Positions 1-5,737 of a stretch of 8,724 nt of DNA are shown in pieces. Source of the stretch: Candidatus Segatella violae. GTDB taxonomy: Bacteria > Bacteroidota > Bacteroidia > Bacteroidales > Bacteroidaceae. The stretch is taken from NCBI GenBank assembly GCA_002440225.1, contig DJSH01000072.1, positions 36,485 to 45,208 of the forward strand, read 5' to 3'. Under the pieces are notes generated by a model. The model made no database searches and was not told where the DNA came from. It saw only the letters and a list, made by a program, of their open reading frames with translations. Numbering within the stretch: the first letter of the stretch is position 1; each line of letters opens with the position of its first letter. The position numbers and the translations under genes are program-made.

Positions 1-47
1 TCAGGGCGCATGGAATGCTGCGTAGGTGCTTCTGCCCTTTCAGGGCG
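1..47. repeat. REP-like hairpin repeat, cut by the window edge
   Basis: The octamer TCAGGGCG occurs at 1-8 and again at 40-47, a period of 39 nt. The second copy forms the right arm of a perfect small hairpin: GCCCT (34-38), loop TTC (39-41), AGGGC (42-46). The first copy is probably the right arm of a similar hairpin whose left arm lies before position 1. A GC-rich 5-bp stem with a 3-nt loop is also the core of the repeat at the other end of the window. This looks like a short interspersed palindromic repeat, not a terminator, because no T-tract follows. The array's full extent is not visible. Confidence 0.5.
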
Positions 48-101
48 TGTAGATTCAACTATACAGTTTGATTTTTTATGGATAAAATAATAAACAATAA
101 G

Positions 102-878
102 ATGAATAAGATAAATGCATTGTTTGCAAACAGCAAGGATCGCAAGCTTTTGAGCTTGTATTTTTGCGCCGGATGCCCTACGCTTGAGGGCACTGGCGAT
201 GTGATTAAGGCGATGGAACGCAAGGGGATAGATATGATTGAGGTGGGAATCCCTTTCAGCGACCCGCTGGCCGACGGCCCTGTGATTCAGAGCGCAGGCA
301 CCAAGGCTCTCAAAAACGGAATGACGGTGAAGAAGCTCTTCGCCCAGCTCAAGGCCATCAAGGGCGAGGTGAACATTCCGCTCATTCTGATGGGCTATCT
401 GAATCCTATCATGCACTACGGAATCGAGGCTTTCTTCCAGAGCTGTGTGGAGAGCGGCGTGAGCGGAACCATCATCCCAGATTTGCCTTTCGACGACTAT
501 CTGAAGGTGGTGAAGCCTATTGCCGACAAGTATGACGTGCGCGTCATCATGATGATTACACCAGAGACGAGCGAGGAGCGCATCCGATTCATCGACGAGC
601 ACACCGATGGATTCATCTACATGGTGAGCTCCGCCAGCATCACGGGCGCACAGAGCAACTTCGGTGACGCTAAGTTGGCTTACTTCAACCACATCAATTC
701 GATGAACCTCCGCAACCCTCGTATGATAGGCTTCGGAATCAGCAACAAGCAGACGCTCACCAGTGCGCAAGACAATGCGGCGGGTGCTATCATCGGTAGT
801 AAGTTTGTGACCCTGCTCAATGAGACGGGCGACCCGGACAAGGCGCTCGATGAGCTTTTCGAGGCTCTCAAAAAGTAA
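102..878 (+). CDS. trpA: Tryptophan synthase alpha chain (TrpA)
   Basis: This is the alpha subunit of tryptophan synthase. It cleaves indole-3-glycerol phosphate to indole and glyceraldehyde 3-phosphate and channels indole to TrpB in the cytoplasmic complex. From the ATG at 102 it is 258 aa and a complete TIM barrel. The motif IEVGIPFSDPLADGP carries the catalytic pair Glu47 and Asp58, with the same 11-residue spacing as Glu49/Asp60 of enteric TrpA. IPDLP lies at 125-129, and the phosphate-binding glycine loops GFGIS and IIGSKFV at 210-214 and 230-236. An in-frame ATG at 78 would add eight residues. I prefer 102 because MNKINALF aligns with the start of known TrpA proteins and an A-rich leader precedes it. 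trpB follows after a repeat-filled gap. Identity is certain; the start is less so. Confidence 0.97.
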   Translation: MNKINALFANSKDRKLLSLYFCAGCPTLEGTGDVIKAMERKGIDMIEVGIPFSDPLADGPVIQSAGTKALKNGMTVKKLFAQLKAIKGEVNIPLILMGYLNPIMHYGIEAFFQSCVESGVSGTIIPDLPFDDYLKVVKPIADKYDVRVIMMITPETSEERIRFIDEHTDGFIYMVSSASITGAQSNFGDAKLAYFNHINSMNLRNPRMIGFGISNKQTLTSAQDNAAGAIIGSKFVTLLNETGDPDKALDELFEALKK

Positions 879-892
879 GTGAAGAGTGAAGA
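879..892. repeat. GTGAAGA heptamer, two copies after the trpA stop
   Basis: Two perfect tandem copies of GTGAAGA (879-885, 886-892) start directly after the trpA stop codon. The same heptamer follows trpE (3697-3738) and trpG (from 4353), always on the side nearest the upstream gene's stop. Confidence 0.6.
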
Positions 893-929
893 ATTCATTT
901 CTCCATTTGTTCGCAAGGGCGCAAGCCTA

Positions 930-975
930 ATTCAACATTCAACATTCAACATTTAACATTTAACATTTAACATTG
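930..975. repeat. ATTYAAC heptamer tract before trpB
   Basis: Six tandem heptamers run without interruption: ATTCAAC three times (930-950), then ATTTAAC three times (951-971), then ATTG. The tract ends 6 nt before the trpB ATG, so it makes up most of the trpB leader. Changes in copy number by slippage would alter the leader length without touching the coding frame. The last unit also supplies an in-frame TTG at 973, which I do not take as the start. Confidence 0.75.
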
Positions 976-981
976 AAAAAA

Positions 982-2181
982 ATGTATCAAGTTGACGAAA
1001 AAGGATTTTTTGGAAAGTTCGGAGGCGCTTACGTGCCTGAGATTCTATATAAGTGTGTAACCGAGTTGCAGCAGGCTTACAAGCCTATCATCGAGAGCGA
1101 GGAGTTCAAAAAGGAGTACCACGCTCTGCTGAAGGACTATGTGGGACGTCCTTCGCCTCTCTACTTTGCGAAGCGAATGAGCGAGAAGTATGGTTGCCAG
1201 CTCTACCTGAAGCGTGAGGACCTGAACCACACGGGTGCGCACAAGATTAACAACACCATCGGACAGATTCTGATGGCGAAGAAGATGGGCAAGACTCGCA
1301 TCATCGCCGAGACGGGTGCCGGACAGCACGGCGTGGCTACTGCCACCGTTTGCGCCCTGATGAACATGAAGTGCGAAATCTTCATGGGTGCCACCGACGT
1401 GGAGCGCCAGCACACCAATGTGGAGCGCATGAAGATGCTGGGTGCCGAGGTTCACCCTGTGCGCACGGGCAATATGACCCTGAGCGACGCTTGCTCCGAG
1501 GCCATCCGCGACTGGTGCTGCCACCCTCAGGACACTTTCTATATTGTGGGTTCCACCATGGGTCCTCACCCTTACCCAGACATTGTGGCCAAGATGCAGA
1601 GCGTAATCAGCGAGGAGATTAAGTGGCAGTTGCAGGAGAAGATAGGTCGCGACTATCCTGACTACCTCGTTGCTTGTGTGGGCGGCGGCTCCAATGCTGC
1701 CGGAACCATCTACCACTACATCGACGACGACCGTGTGCAGATTTACCTCGCCGAGGCAGCCGGCCACGGAATCGACACCGACTACACAGCTGCCACCATG
1801 CACTGCGGAACCGAGGGAATCATCCACGGAGCTCGTACCCTCGTGATGCAGACCGATGATGGACAGATCAAGGAGGCCTTCACTATCTCGGCTGGTCTCG
1901 ACTATCCAGGCATTGGTCCTATGCACGCCGACCTCGCCACCCGCGGCCGCAGTCATGTGCTCGCCATCAAGGACGATGAGGCCATCTACGCAGGCTACGA
2001 GCTGACCCGCATGGAGGGAATCATCCCTGCCATCGAGAGTGCCCACGCCGTGGCTGCCTTGAAGAAGATGAAGTTCAAGAAGGATGACGTGGTCGTGCTG
2101 ACCGTCTCTGGTCGTGGCGACAAGGATGTGGAGACTTATCTCAAGAACAAGGCGATGGCCAAGGAATATGGAAACTTTTAA
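982..2181 (+). CDS. trpB: Tryptophan synthase beta chain (TrpB)
   Basis: This is the pyridoxal-phosphate beta subunit of tryptophan synthase. It joins indole from TrpA to L-serine to give L-tryptophan. From ATG 982 the protein is 399 aa, the usual length of the TrpA-partnered TrpB1 form. The N-terminal FGGAYVPE signature is at 13-20. The PLP Schiff-base lysine is Lys88 in HTGAHKINN, the catalytic glutamate Glu110 in AETGAGQHG, the phosphate-binding loop GGGSNAAG is at 234-241, and the serine that contacts the cofactor ring is Ser376 in VSGRGDKD. A TTG at 973 extends the frame by three codons, but it lies inside the heptamer repeat, and MYQVDEKGFFG fits the family start. The stop is 9 nt before the trpE ATG, so coupled translation with trpE is likely. 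No damage is visible. Confidence 0.98.
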   Translation: MYQVDEKGFFGKFGGAYVPEILYKCVTELQQAYKPIIESEEFKKEYHALLKDYVGRPSPLYFAKRMSEKYGCQLYLKREDLNHTGAHKINNTIGQILMAKKMGKTRIIAETGAGQHGVATATVCALMNMKCEIFMGATDVERQHTNVERMKMLGAEVHPVRTGNMTLSDACSEAIRDWCCHPQDTFYIVGSTMGPHPYPDIVAKMQSVISEEIKWQLQEKIGRDYPDYLVACVGGGSNAAGTIYHYIDDDRVQIYLAEAAGHGIDTDYTAATMHCGTEGIIHGARTLVMQTDDGQIKEAFTISAGLDYPGIGPMHADLATRGRSHVLAIKDDEAIYAGYELTRMEGIIPAIESAHAVAALKKMKFKKDDVVVLTVSGRGDKDVETYLKNKAMAKEYGNF

Positions 2182-2190
2182 GTGATTATT

Positions 2191-3681
2191 ATGGCAAAAT
2201 ATAATTATACGACAACAACTCGCAAGATTCTCGCCGACCTCTATACGCCGGTGGGAGTCTACATGCGATTGAGAGATATTTATCCGCAGTCGGCTCTGAT
2301 GGAGAGCTCCGACTATCATGGGTCTGAGAACTCGCGCTCGTTTATCGGGGTGCATCCGATGGCGAGCATCGCTGTGGCCCACGGAGCGGTAACCGTTACC
2401 TATCCCGACGGCAGGGTGGAGCACCAGCAGCTGCCTGCCTTTGGCGAGGGACAGGGCGAGCAGTGCAAGCTCGCCATCTCGAAGGCCTTCAACGACTTTA
2501 TCCAGAATTTCCATGTGGAAGGCGAGGGGAAGGACTTCTGCGGCCTGTATGGCTTCACTACCTTCAACGCCGTGCGCTACTTTGAGAACATTCCGGTGAA
2601 GGATACGACGATGGAGAAGAACGATGCTCCTGACATTTATTACATCATGTACAAGGACATTATCGTGTTCGACCACTTCAACAACACGATGGAGTTCATC
2701 TCCCTCAACGAGAGCTTCGAGGAGGAAGCACAGAAGGGGGCAGACGCTCAAAAGGCTGAGGCCAAGCAGGCGCAGACTCCAGGAGAGCAGGAGATAGAAG
2801 AACTCTTGAAGGCGGTGAACAAGGGCAACGTGAAGCCTTACGATTTCCACCCAGTGGGCGAGACCTTCTCTACGCTCACCGACGAGGAGCACAAGGCCAA
2901 CATTCGCCGATGCATCCAGCACTGTCTGCGTGGCGACGTGTTCCAGATTGTGGTGAGCCGCCGATTCATCCAGAAGTATGAGGGCGACGACTTCAAGCTC
3001 TATCGTGCCCTGCGCAGCATCAACCCTTCACCTTACCTCTTCTATTTCGACTTTGGCGGATTCCGCATCTTCGGTTCCTCGCCAGAGACCCACAACCGCA
3101 TCGTGGGCAACAAGGCGTTCATCGACCCTATCGCCGGAACCACCAAGCGCACGGGCAACATGGAGCAAGACCGCAAGGCCGCCGAGTTCCTGCGCAACGA
3201 CCCAAAGGAGAACGCCGAGCACGTGATGCTGGTAGACTTGGCTCGCAACGACTTGAGCCGCAACTGCCACGGGGTGAAGGTGGATTTCTACAAGGATATG
3301 CAGTTCTACAGCCACGTGATTCACTTGGTGAGCCGTGTGAGCGGAGAGCTCGACGAGGGAGCCGACCACATCAAGGAGTTTATCGACACCTTCCCTGCCG
3401 GCACACTGAGCGGTGCGCCTAAGGTGAGGGCGATGCAGATTATCTCTGAGCTGGAGCCACACAACCGTGGAGCCTACGGAGGTTGCATCGGATTCATCGG
3501 ACTGAACGGCGACTTGAACCAGGCCATCGTCATCCGTACCTTCATCAGCCGCAACGGCGAGTTGTGGTTCCAGGCAGGCAGCGGTGTCGTGGCGAAGAGC
3601 AACGACCAGTATGAGCTTGAAGAGTGCAACAACAAGTTGGGTGCCTTGACCAAGGCGATTCACATTGCAGAGAAATTGTAA
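2191..3681 (+). CDS. trpE: Anthranilate synthase component I (TrpE)
   Basis: This is the chorismate-binding large subunit of anthranilate synthase. With ammonia supplied by TrpG it converts chorismate to anthranilate, the committed step to tryptophan. From ATG 2191 it is 496 aa. The N-terminal LMES motif (36-39) matches the tryptophan feedback site of TrpE, which favours TrpE over PabB. The chorismate-binding domain shows NPSPYLFYF (278-286), PIAGTTKRTG (313-322), VDLARND (348-354), FPAGTLSGAPK (from 401) and QAGSGVVAKS (461-470). Between the domains, at about 175-205, is a Glu/Ala/Gln/Lys-rich stretch that looks like a flexible linker. A GTG at 2182, directly after the trpB stop, would add three residues. 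I prefer the ATG because MAKYNYTTTTRKILADLYTP resembles family starts. trpG follows after a repeat-containing gap. Confidence 0.97.
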   Translation: MAKYNYTTTTRKILADLYTPVGVYMRLRDIYPQSALMESSDYHGSENSRSFIGVHPMASIAVAHGAVTVTYPDGRVEHQQLPAFGEGQGEQCKLAISKAFNDFIQNFHVEGEGKDFCGLYGFTTFNAVRYFENIPVKDTTMEKNDAPDIYYIMYKDIIVFDHFNNTMEFISLNESFEEEAQKGADAQKAEAKQAQTPGEQEIEELLKAVNKGNVKPYDFHPVGETFSTLTDEEHKANIRRCIQHCLRGDVFQIVVSRRFIQKYEGDDFKLYRALRSINPSPYLFYFDFGGFRIFGSSPETHNRIVGNKAFIDPIAGTTKRTGNMEQDRKAAEFLRNDPKENAEHVMLVDLARNDLSRNCHGVKVDFYKDMQFYSHVIHLVSRVSGELDEGADHIKEFIDTFPAGTLSGAPKVRAMQIISELEPHNRGAYGGCIGFIGLNGDLNQAIVIRTFISRNGELWFQAGSGVVAKSNDQYELEECNNKLGALTKAIHIAEKL

Positions 3682-3696
3682 TAATAAGTATAGTAA

Positions 3697-3738
3697 GTGA
3701 AGAGTGAAGAACGAAGAGTGAAGAACTAAGAGAGAAAA
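3697..3738. repeat. GTGAAGA-type heptamer tract between trpE and trpG
   Basis: Five tandem heptamers run from 3697 to 3731: GTGAAGA, GTGAAGA, ACGAAGA, GTGAAGA, ACTAAGA. A sixth, degenerate unit (GAGAAAA) ends at 3738. The tract begins 15 nt after the trpE stop. The period is exactly 7 nt, as in the trpB leader tract. It is followed by an ATTTAAC-type module abutting the trpG start. Confidence 0.7.
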
Positions 3739-3750
3739 ATTCTGCACTTG

Positions 3751-3765
3751 ACATTTAACATTGAA
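3751..3765 (+). promoter_or_regulatory. Repeat-derived 15-mer leader before trpG (also before trpB)
   Basis: The 15-mer ACATTTAACATTGAA at 3751-3765 is identical to 963-977 in front of trpB. In both places exactly 4 nt separate it from the ATG. No Shine-Dalgarno sequence is present at either gene. The identical spacing suggests that this repeat end serves as a translation initiation region, in keeping with the A/T-rich, SD-poor leaders of Bacteroidetes. The identity and spacing are seen directly; the function is inferred. Confidence 0.45.
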
Positions 3766-3769
3766 TAAG

Positions 3770-4333
3770 ATGAAAATAGTAATCATAGATAATTATGACT
3801 CCTTTACCTACAACTTGGCTCACTTGGTGAAGGAGCTTGGGGCTGAAGTGACGGTGTATCGCAACGACCAGTTCCAGCTGTGCGAATTGGAGCCATTCGA
3901 CAAGATTATCTTGAGTCCGGGTCCGGGCATTCCTTCTGAGGCAGGACTCTTGATGGACGTCATCAAGCAGTATGCGGGCAAGAAGCCGATGCTGGGCGTG
4001 TGCCTGGGCCATCAGGCGATAGGCGAGGCCTTCGGTGCGAAGCTCACCAATCTGAGCGAGGTCTACCACGGCGTGGCCACCCCTTGCACGCAGTTTGGCA
4101 ACGACCCCATCTTTGCCGGTCTGCCCAAGCGCATCGAGATAGGGCGCTACCATTCGTGGGTGGTCGACCGTGCCGGGCTACCGGATTGTCTCGACGTGAC
4201 GGCCGTGAGCGACGATGGCTGCATCATGGGCTTGAAGCACAAGGAGTACGACATTCACGGCATTCAGTTCCACCCCGAGAGCGTGCTCACTCCCGAGGGG
4301 AAGACCATCGTGAAGAACTGGTTGGAGCTGTAA
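3770..4333 (+). CDS. trpG: Anthranilate synthase component II, glutamine amidotransferase (TrpG)
   Basis: This is the class I glutamine amidotransferase subunit. It hydrolyses glutamine and passes ammonia to TrpE for anthranilate formation. From ATG 3770 it is 187 aa, the normal size of a stand-alone TrpG/PabA. The catalytic triad is visible: Cys78 in GVCLGHQAIGEAFG, His168 and Glu170 in GIQFHPES. The oxyanion-forming SPGPGIPSEAG is at 49-59, and VYHG and RYHSW (99-102, 126-130) are typical of the TrpG/PabA group. An in-frame TTG at 3761 would add three residues but lies in the repeat-derived leader. TrpG and PabA are hard to separate by sequence, and one protein can serve both tryptophan and folate synthesis. 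The position after trpE decides for TrpG. It is the last gene of the plus-strand trp run. Confidence 0.95.
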   Translation: MKIVIIDNYDSFTYNLAHLVKELGAEVTVYRNDQFQLCELEPFDKIILSPGPGIPSEAGLLMDVIKQYAGKKPMLGVCLGHQAIGEAFGAKLTNLSEVYHGVATPCTQFGNDPIFAGLPKRIEIGRYHSWVVDRAGLPDCLDVTAVSDDGCIMGLKHKEYDIHGIQFHPESVLTPEGKTIVKNWLEL

Positions 4334-4352
4334 AGCGTAGGAGAAATCCTAA

Positions 4353-4420
4353 GTGAAGAGTGGGCGAGGCCAATTTGACATTTGACATTTGACCACTTTG
4401 ACCACTTTTAACCATTCGAC
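4353..4420. repeat. Mixed heptamer tract downstream of trpG
   Basis: One GTGAAGA plus a following GTG (4353-4362) is followed by three tandem ATTTGAC heptamers (4373-4393). Looser related units of 8-10 nt (CACTTTGAC, CACTTTTAAC, CATTCGAC) continue to 4420. The order, a GTGAAGA module then an ATTYRAC module, is the same as in the trpA-trpB and trpE-trpG gaps. Here, however, no plus-strand gene follows. It may be an old or decayed copy. Confidence 0.55.
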
Positions 4421-4428
4421 CATAAAAT

Positions 4429-4463
4429 AAGGGTCTGCTATCCTTCACGGACTGCAGACCCTT
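4429..4463. terminator. Stem-loop terminator between convergent trpG and the ROK kinase
   Basis: A perfect 10-bp stem, AAGGGTCTGC (4429-4438) with GCAGACCCTT (4454-4463), encloses a 15-nt loop that can add a short inner TCC/GGA stem. It sits between two genes that end facing each other and could serve both. On the minus strand the stem is followed by ATTTTAT, a fair U-tract. On the plus strand it is followed by CGCCTATAAACTTTT, which is weaker. The better fit is therefore termination of the minus-strand kinase transcript, with possible use by the trp operon. Confidence 0.75.
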
Positions 4464-4567
4464 CGCCTATAAACTTTTAAAACATTTCTAAATTTTGAAA
4501 TATTAGCGACCACGACTGGCCACTTTGAATTTCATATATTCGTTTTGGATGACAAATTTCTTTGTAC

Positions 4568-5548
4568 TTAGAGCTCCCAACCCACAGCGCTGGCTCCGAG
4601 CACGGCTGCCGAGCTACCGTCGAGAGTAGAAACCAAGAACTTAGCCTTGCCCTTGAAGATGTTCAAGACGCTCTTGTCGTAAGCTTCCTTCACAGGCTTC
4701 ATCAGCAAGTCGCCAGCCTTGGTCAATCCGCCGAAGAAGACGAAAGCCTCTGGGGAAGAGAATGCTGCGAAGTCGGCGCAAGCCTCACCCAGCATCTTGC
4801 CCGTAAAGTCGTATACACGCTTGGCGAGTGCATCGCCCTTGCCAGCGGCCACGCTCACGTCGAAGCTAGTGATTTCCTCTGGCTTCAAGTCGCGGAGCAG
4901 AGAAGGCTCGTCGCTCTTCTCCAGGAACTCACGTGCTGTGCGAGCCACACCCGTGGCAGAGCAGTAAGCCTCCAAGCAGCCCTTGCGGCCGCATCCACAT
5001 GGGCGACCTTCCTCGCCACGTACCATGATTACATGGCCGAGCTCTCCGGCGAAACCATCGCATCCATAGACCATCTGTCCGTTGATGACGATTCCTGAGC
5101 CCACGCCTGTTCCGAGGGTAATGTCGATGAAGTTCTTCATTCCACGAGCCACGCCGTAGGTCATCTCGCCGAGAGCCGCTGCGTTGGCGTCGTTGGTCAT
5201 AGCCACTGGCAATCCGCCGAGCGCATCGCTGAACATCTTGGCCAGTGGAACCACGCATGTGTGGGCCCAAGGCAGGTTAGGAGCATACTCGATGGTACCT
5301 GTATAATAGTTGGCGTTAGGAGCGCCGATTCCCATAGCCTTGATCTTCTCGATTCCACCTACGGTGTCGATGATAGGCTGTAGGGCTTTCACTGCGTCCT
5401 TCACATAATCTTCTACATTGTCGTAACCACCAGTCTTGATGGCTGTAGTAGCCTTGATTTCTCCTCGTGCATCCACGATGCCGAAGACAGAGTTTGTACC
5501 TCCAAGGTCCAAGCCGATTACATACGGCTTCATTTCATTTTCAGTCAT
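4568..5548 (-). CDS. ROK-family glucokinase / hexokinase
   Basis: This is a cytoplasmic sugar kinase of the ROK family, which phosphorylates glucose or related hexoses with ATP so they can enter glycolysis. The protein is 326 aa, typical of the family. The N-terminal phosphate-binding motif DLGGTN is at 14-19, the catalytic aspartate is Asp120 in TNDANAAALGE, and LGTGVGSG lies at 145-152. The ROK signature follows: GELGH (168-172, with His172 as a zinc ligand), then CGCGRKGCLE (184-193) with Cys184, Cys186 and Cys191 as the zinc cluster. No N-terminal helix-turn-helix is present, so it is an enzyme and not a ROK repressor. It closely resembles my memory of the Bacteroides RokA hexokinase, which accepts several hexoses, so glucose specificity is not assured. 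The ATG at 5548 has an A-rich leader (AAGAAAAAC); Met6 (5533) is an alternative start. A consensus promoter lies upstream. Confidence 0.93.
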   Translation of the reverse strand: MTENEMKPYVIGLDLGGTNSVFGIVDARGEIKATTAIKTGGYDNVEDYVKDAVKALQPIIDTVGGIEKIKAMGIGAPNANYYTGTIEYAPNLPWAHTCVVPLAKMFSDALGGLPVAMTNDANAAALGEMTYGVARGMKNFIDITLGTGVGSGIVINGQMVYGCDGFAGELGHVIMVRGEEGRPCGCGRKGCLEAYCSATGVARTAREFLEKSDEPSLLRDLKPEEITSFDVSVAAGKGDALAKRVYDFTGKMLGEACADFAAFSSPEAFVFFGGLTKAGDLLMKPVKEAYDKSVLNIFKGKAKFLVSTLDGSSAAVLGASAVGWEL

Positions 5549-5587
5549 GTTTTTCTTATTAATTAGTTAGAATGTTTAATTTTGGTA

Positions 5588-5618
5588 CAAAGATAATGAA
5601 AAGTTTGAAAAGGACAAA
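5588..5618 (-). promoter_or_regulatory. Consensus Bacteroidetes promoter of the ROK kinase
   Basis: Read on the minus strand, TTTG (5618-5615) is followed after exactly 19 bp by TATCTTTG (5595-5588). This matches the known Bacteroidetes housekeeping promoter consensus (-33 TTTG, -7 TAnnTTTG). Transcription should start about 6 nt further on, near 5582, giving a leader of roughly 33 nt before the ATG at 5548. Both boxes and the spacing are seen directly; the start site is inferred. Confidence 0.8.
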
Positions 5619-5666
5619 GTTTCGGCAAGATTTTTTTAGAGAAAATGTTATTTTCATGCTAAAAAA

Positions 5667-5708
5667 CACATCTATCATAAGTTTTAAGGAAAAAAATTAT
5701 TAGATGTG
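5667..5708. promoter_or_regulatory. Perfect 8-bp inverted repeat upstream of the LysE-family gene
   Basis: CACATCTA (5667-5674) and TAGATGTG (5701-5708) are perfect inverted copies separated by 26 nt, with arm centres 34 nt apart, about three helical turns. The right arm ends 12 nt before the -7 box of the exporter gene and overlaps the place where a -33 element would sit. This is consistent with an operator for a dimeric regulator, but no regulator gene lies in the window. A chance AT-rich inverted repeat is possible. Confidence 0.35.
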
Positions 5709-5720
5709 CCCGAAATTTTG

Positions 5721-5728
5721 TACCTTTG
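5721..5728 (+). promoter_or_regulatory. -7 box of the LysE-family gene, giving a very short leader
   Basis: TACCTTTG fits the Bacteroidetes -7 consensus TAnnTTTG. The expected -33 TTTG about 19 bp upstream is missing (TATT there). The predicted start of transcription, near 5734, is only about 4 nt before the ATG at 5738, so the mRNA would be almost leaderless. The box also rules out the upstream in-frame TTG (5726) as the start codon, because it lies inside the promoter. Confidence 0.55.
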
Positions 5729-5737
5729 CCCACTGTT

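Noticed and set aside
60..77. A promoter-like TACAGTTTG just before trpA
   Set aside because: The spacing inside the box is one base too long for TAnnTTTG, and I see no convincing -33 TTTG at the right distance. trpA may well be transcribed from genes upstream of the window.
1045..2922. A 625-codon open frame on the minus strand across trpB and trpE
   Set aside because: It is antisense to two genes with intact family motifs and crosses their boundary. Its Val/Leu/His-rich translation matches no family and is a product of the codon bias of the sense genes.
3028..3786. A 252-codon minus-strand open frame over the end of trpE and the trpE-trpG gap
   Set aside because: It is antisense to the most conserved part of TrpE, and part of it reads through the heptamer repeat, giving a repetitive peptide.
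879..4420. Heptamer tracts as CRISPR repeats
   Set aside because: The units are 7 nt with no spacers and no cas genes nearby. They are simple tandem repeats.
4562..5098. A 178-codon plus-strand open frame opposite the ROK kinase
   Set aside because: It overlaps the kinase completely, including the conserved zinc-binding region, and its translation has no recognisable motif.
5641..5655. GAAAAT-GTT-ATTTTC palindrome in the divergent gap
   Set aside because: Six AT-rich base pairs in a very AT-rich intergenic stretch are easily due to chance, and the site does not overlap either promoter.
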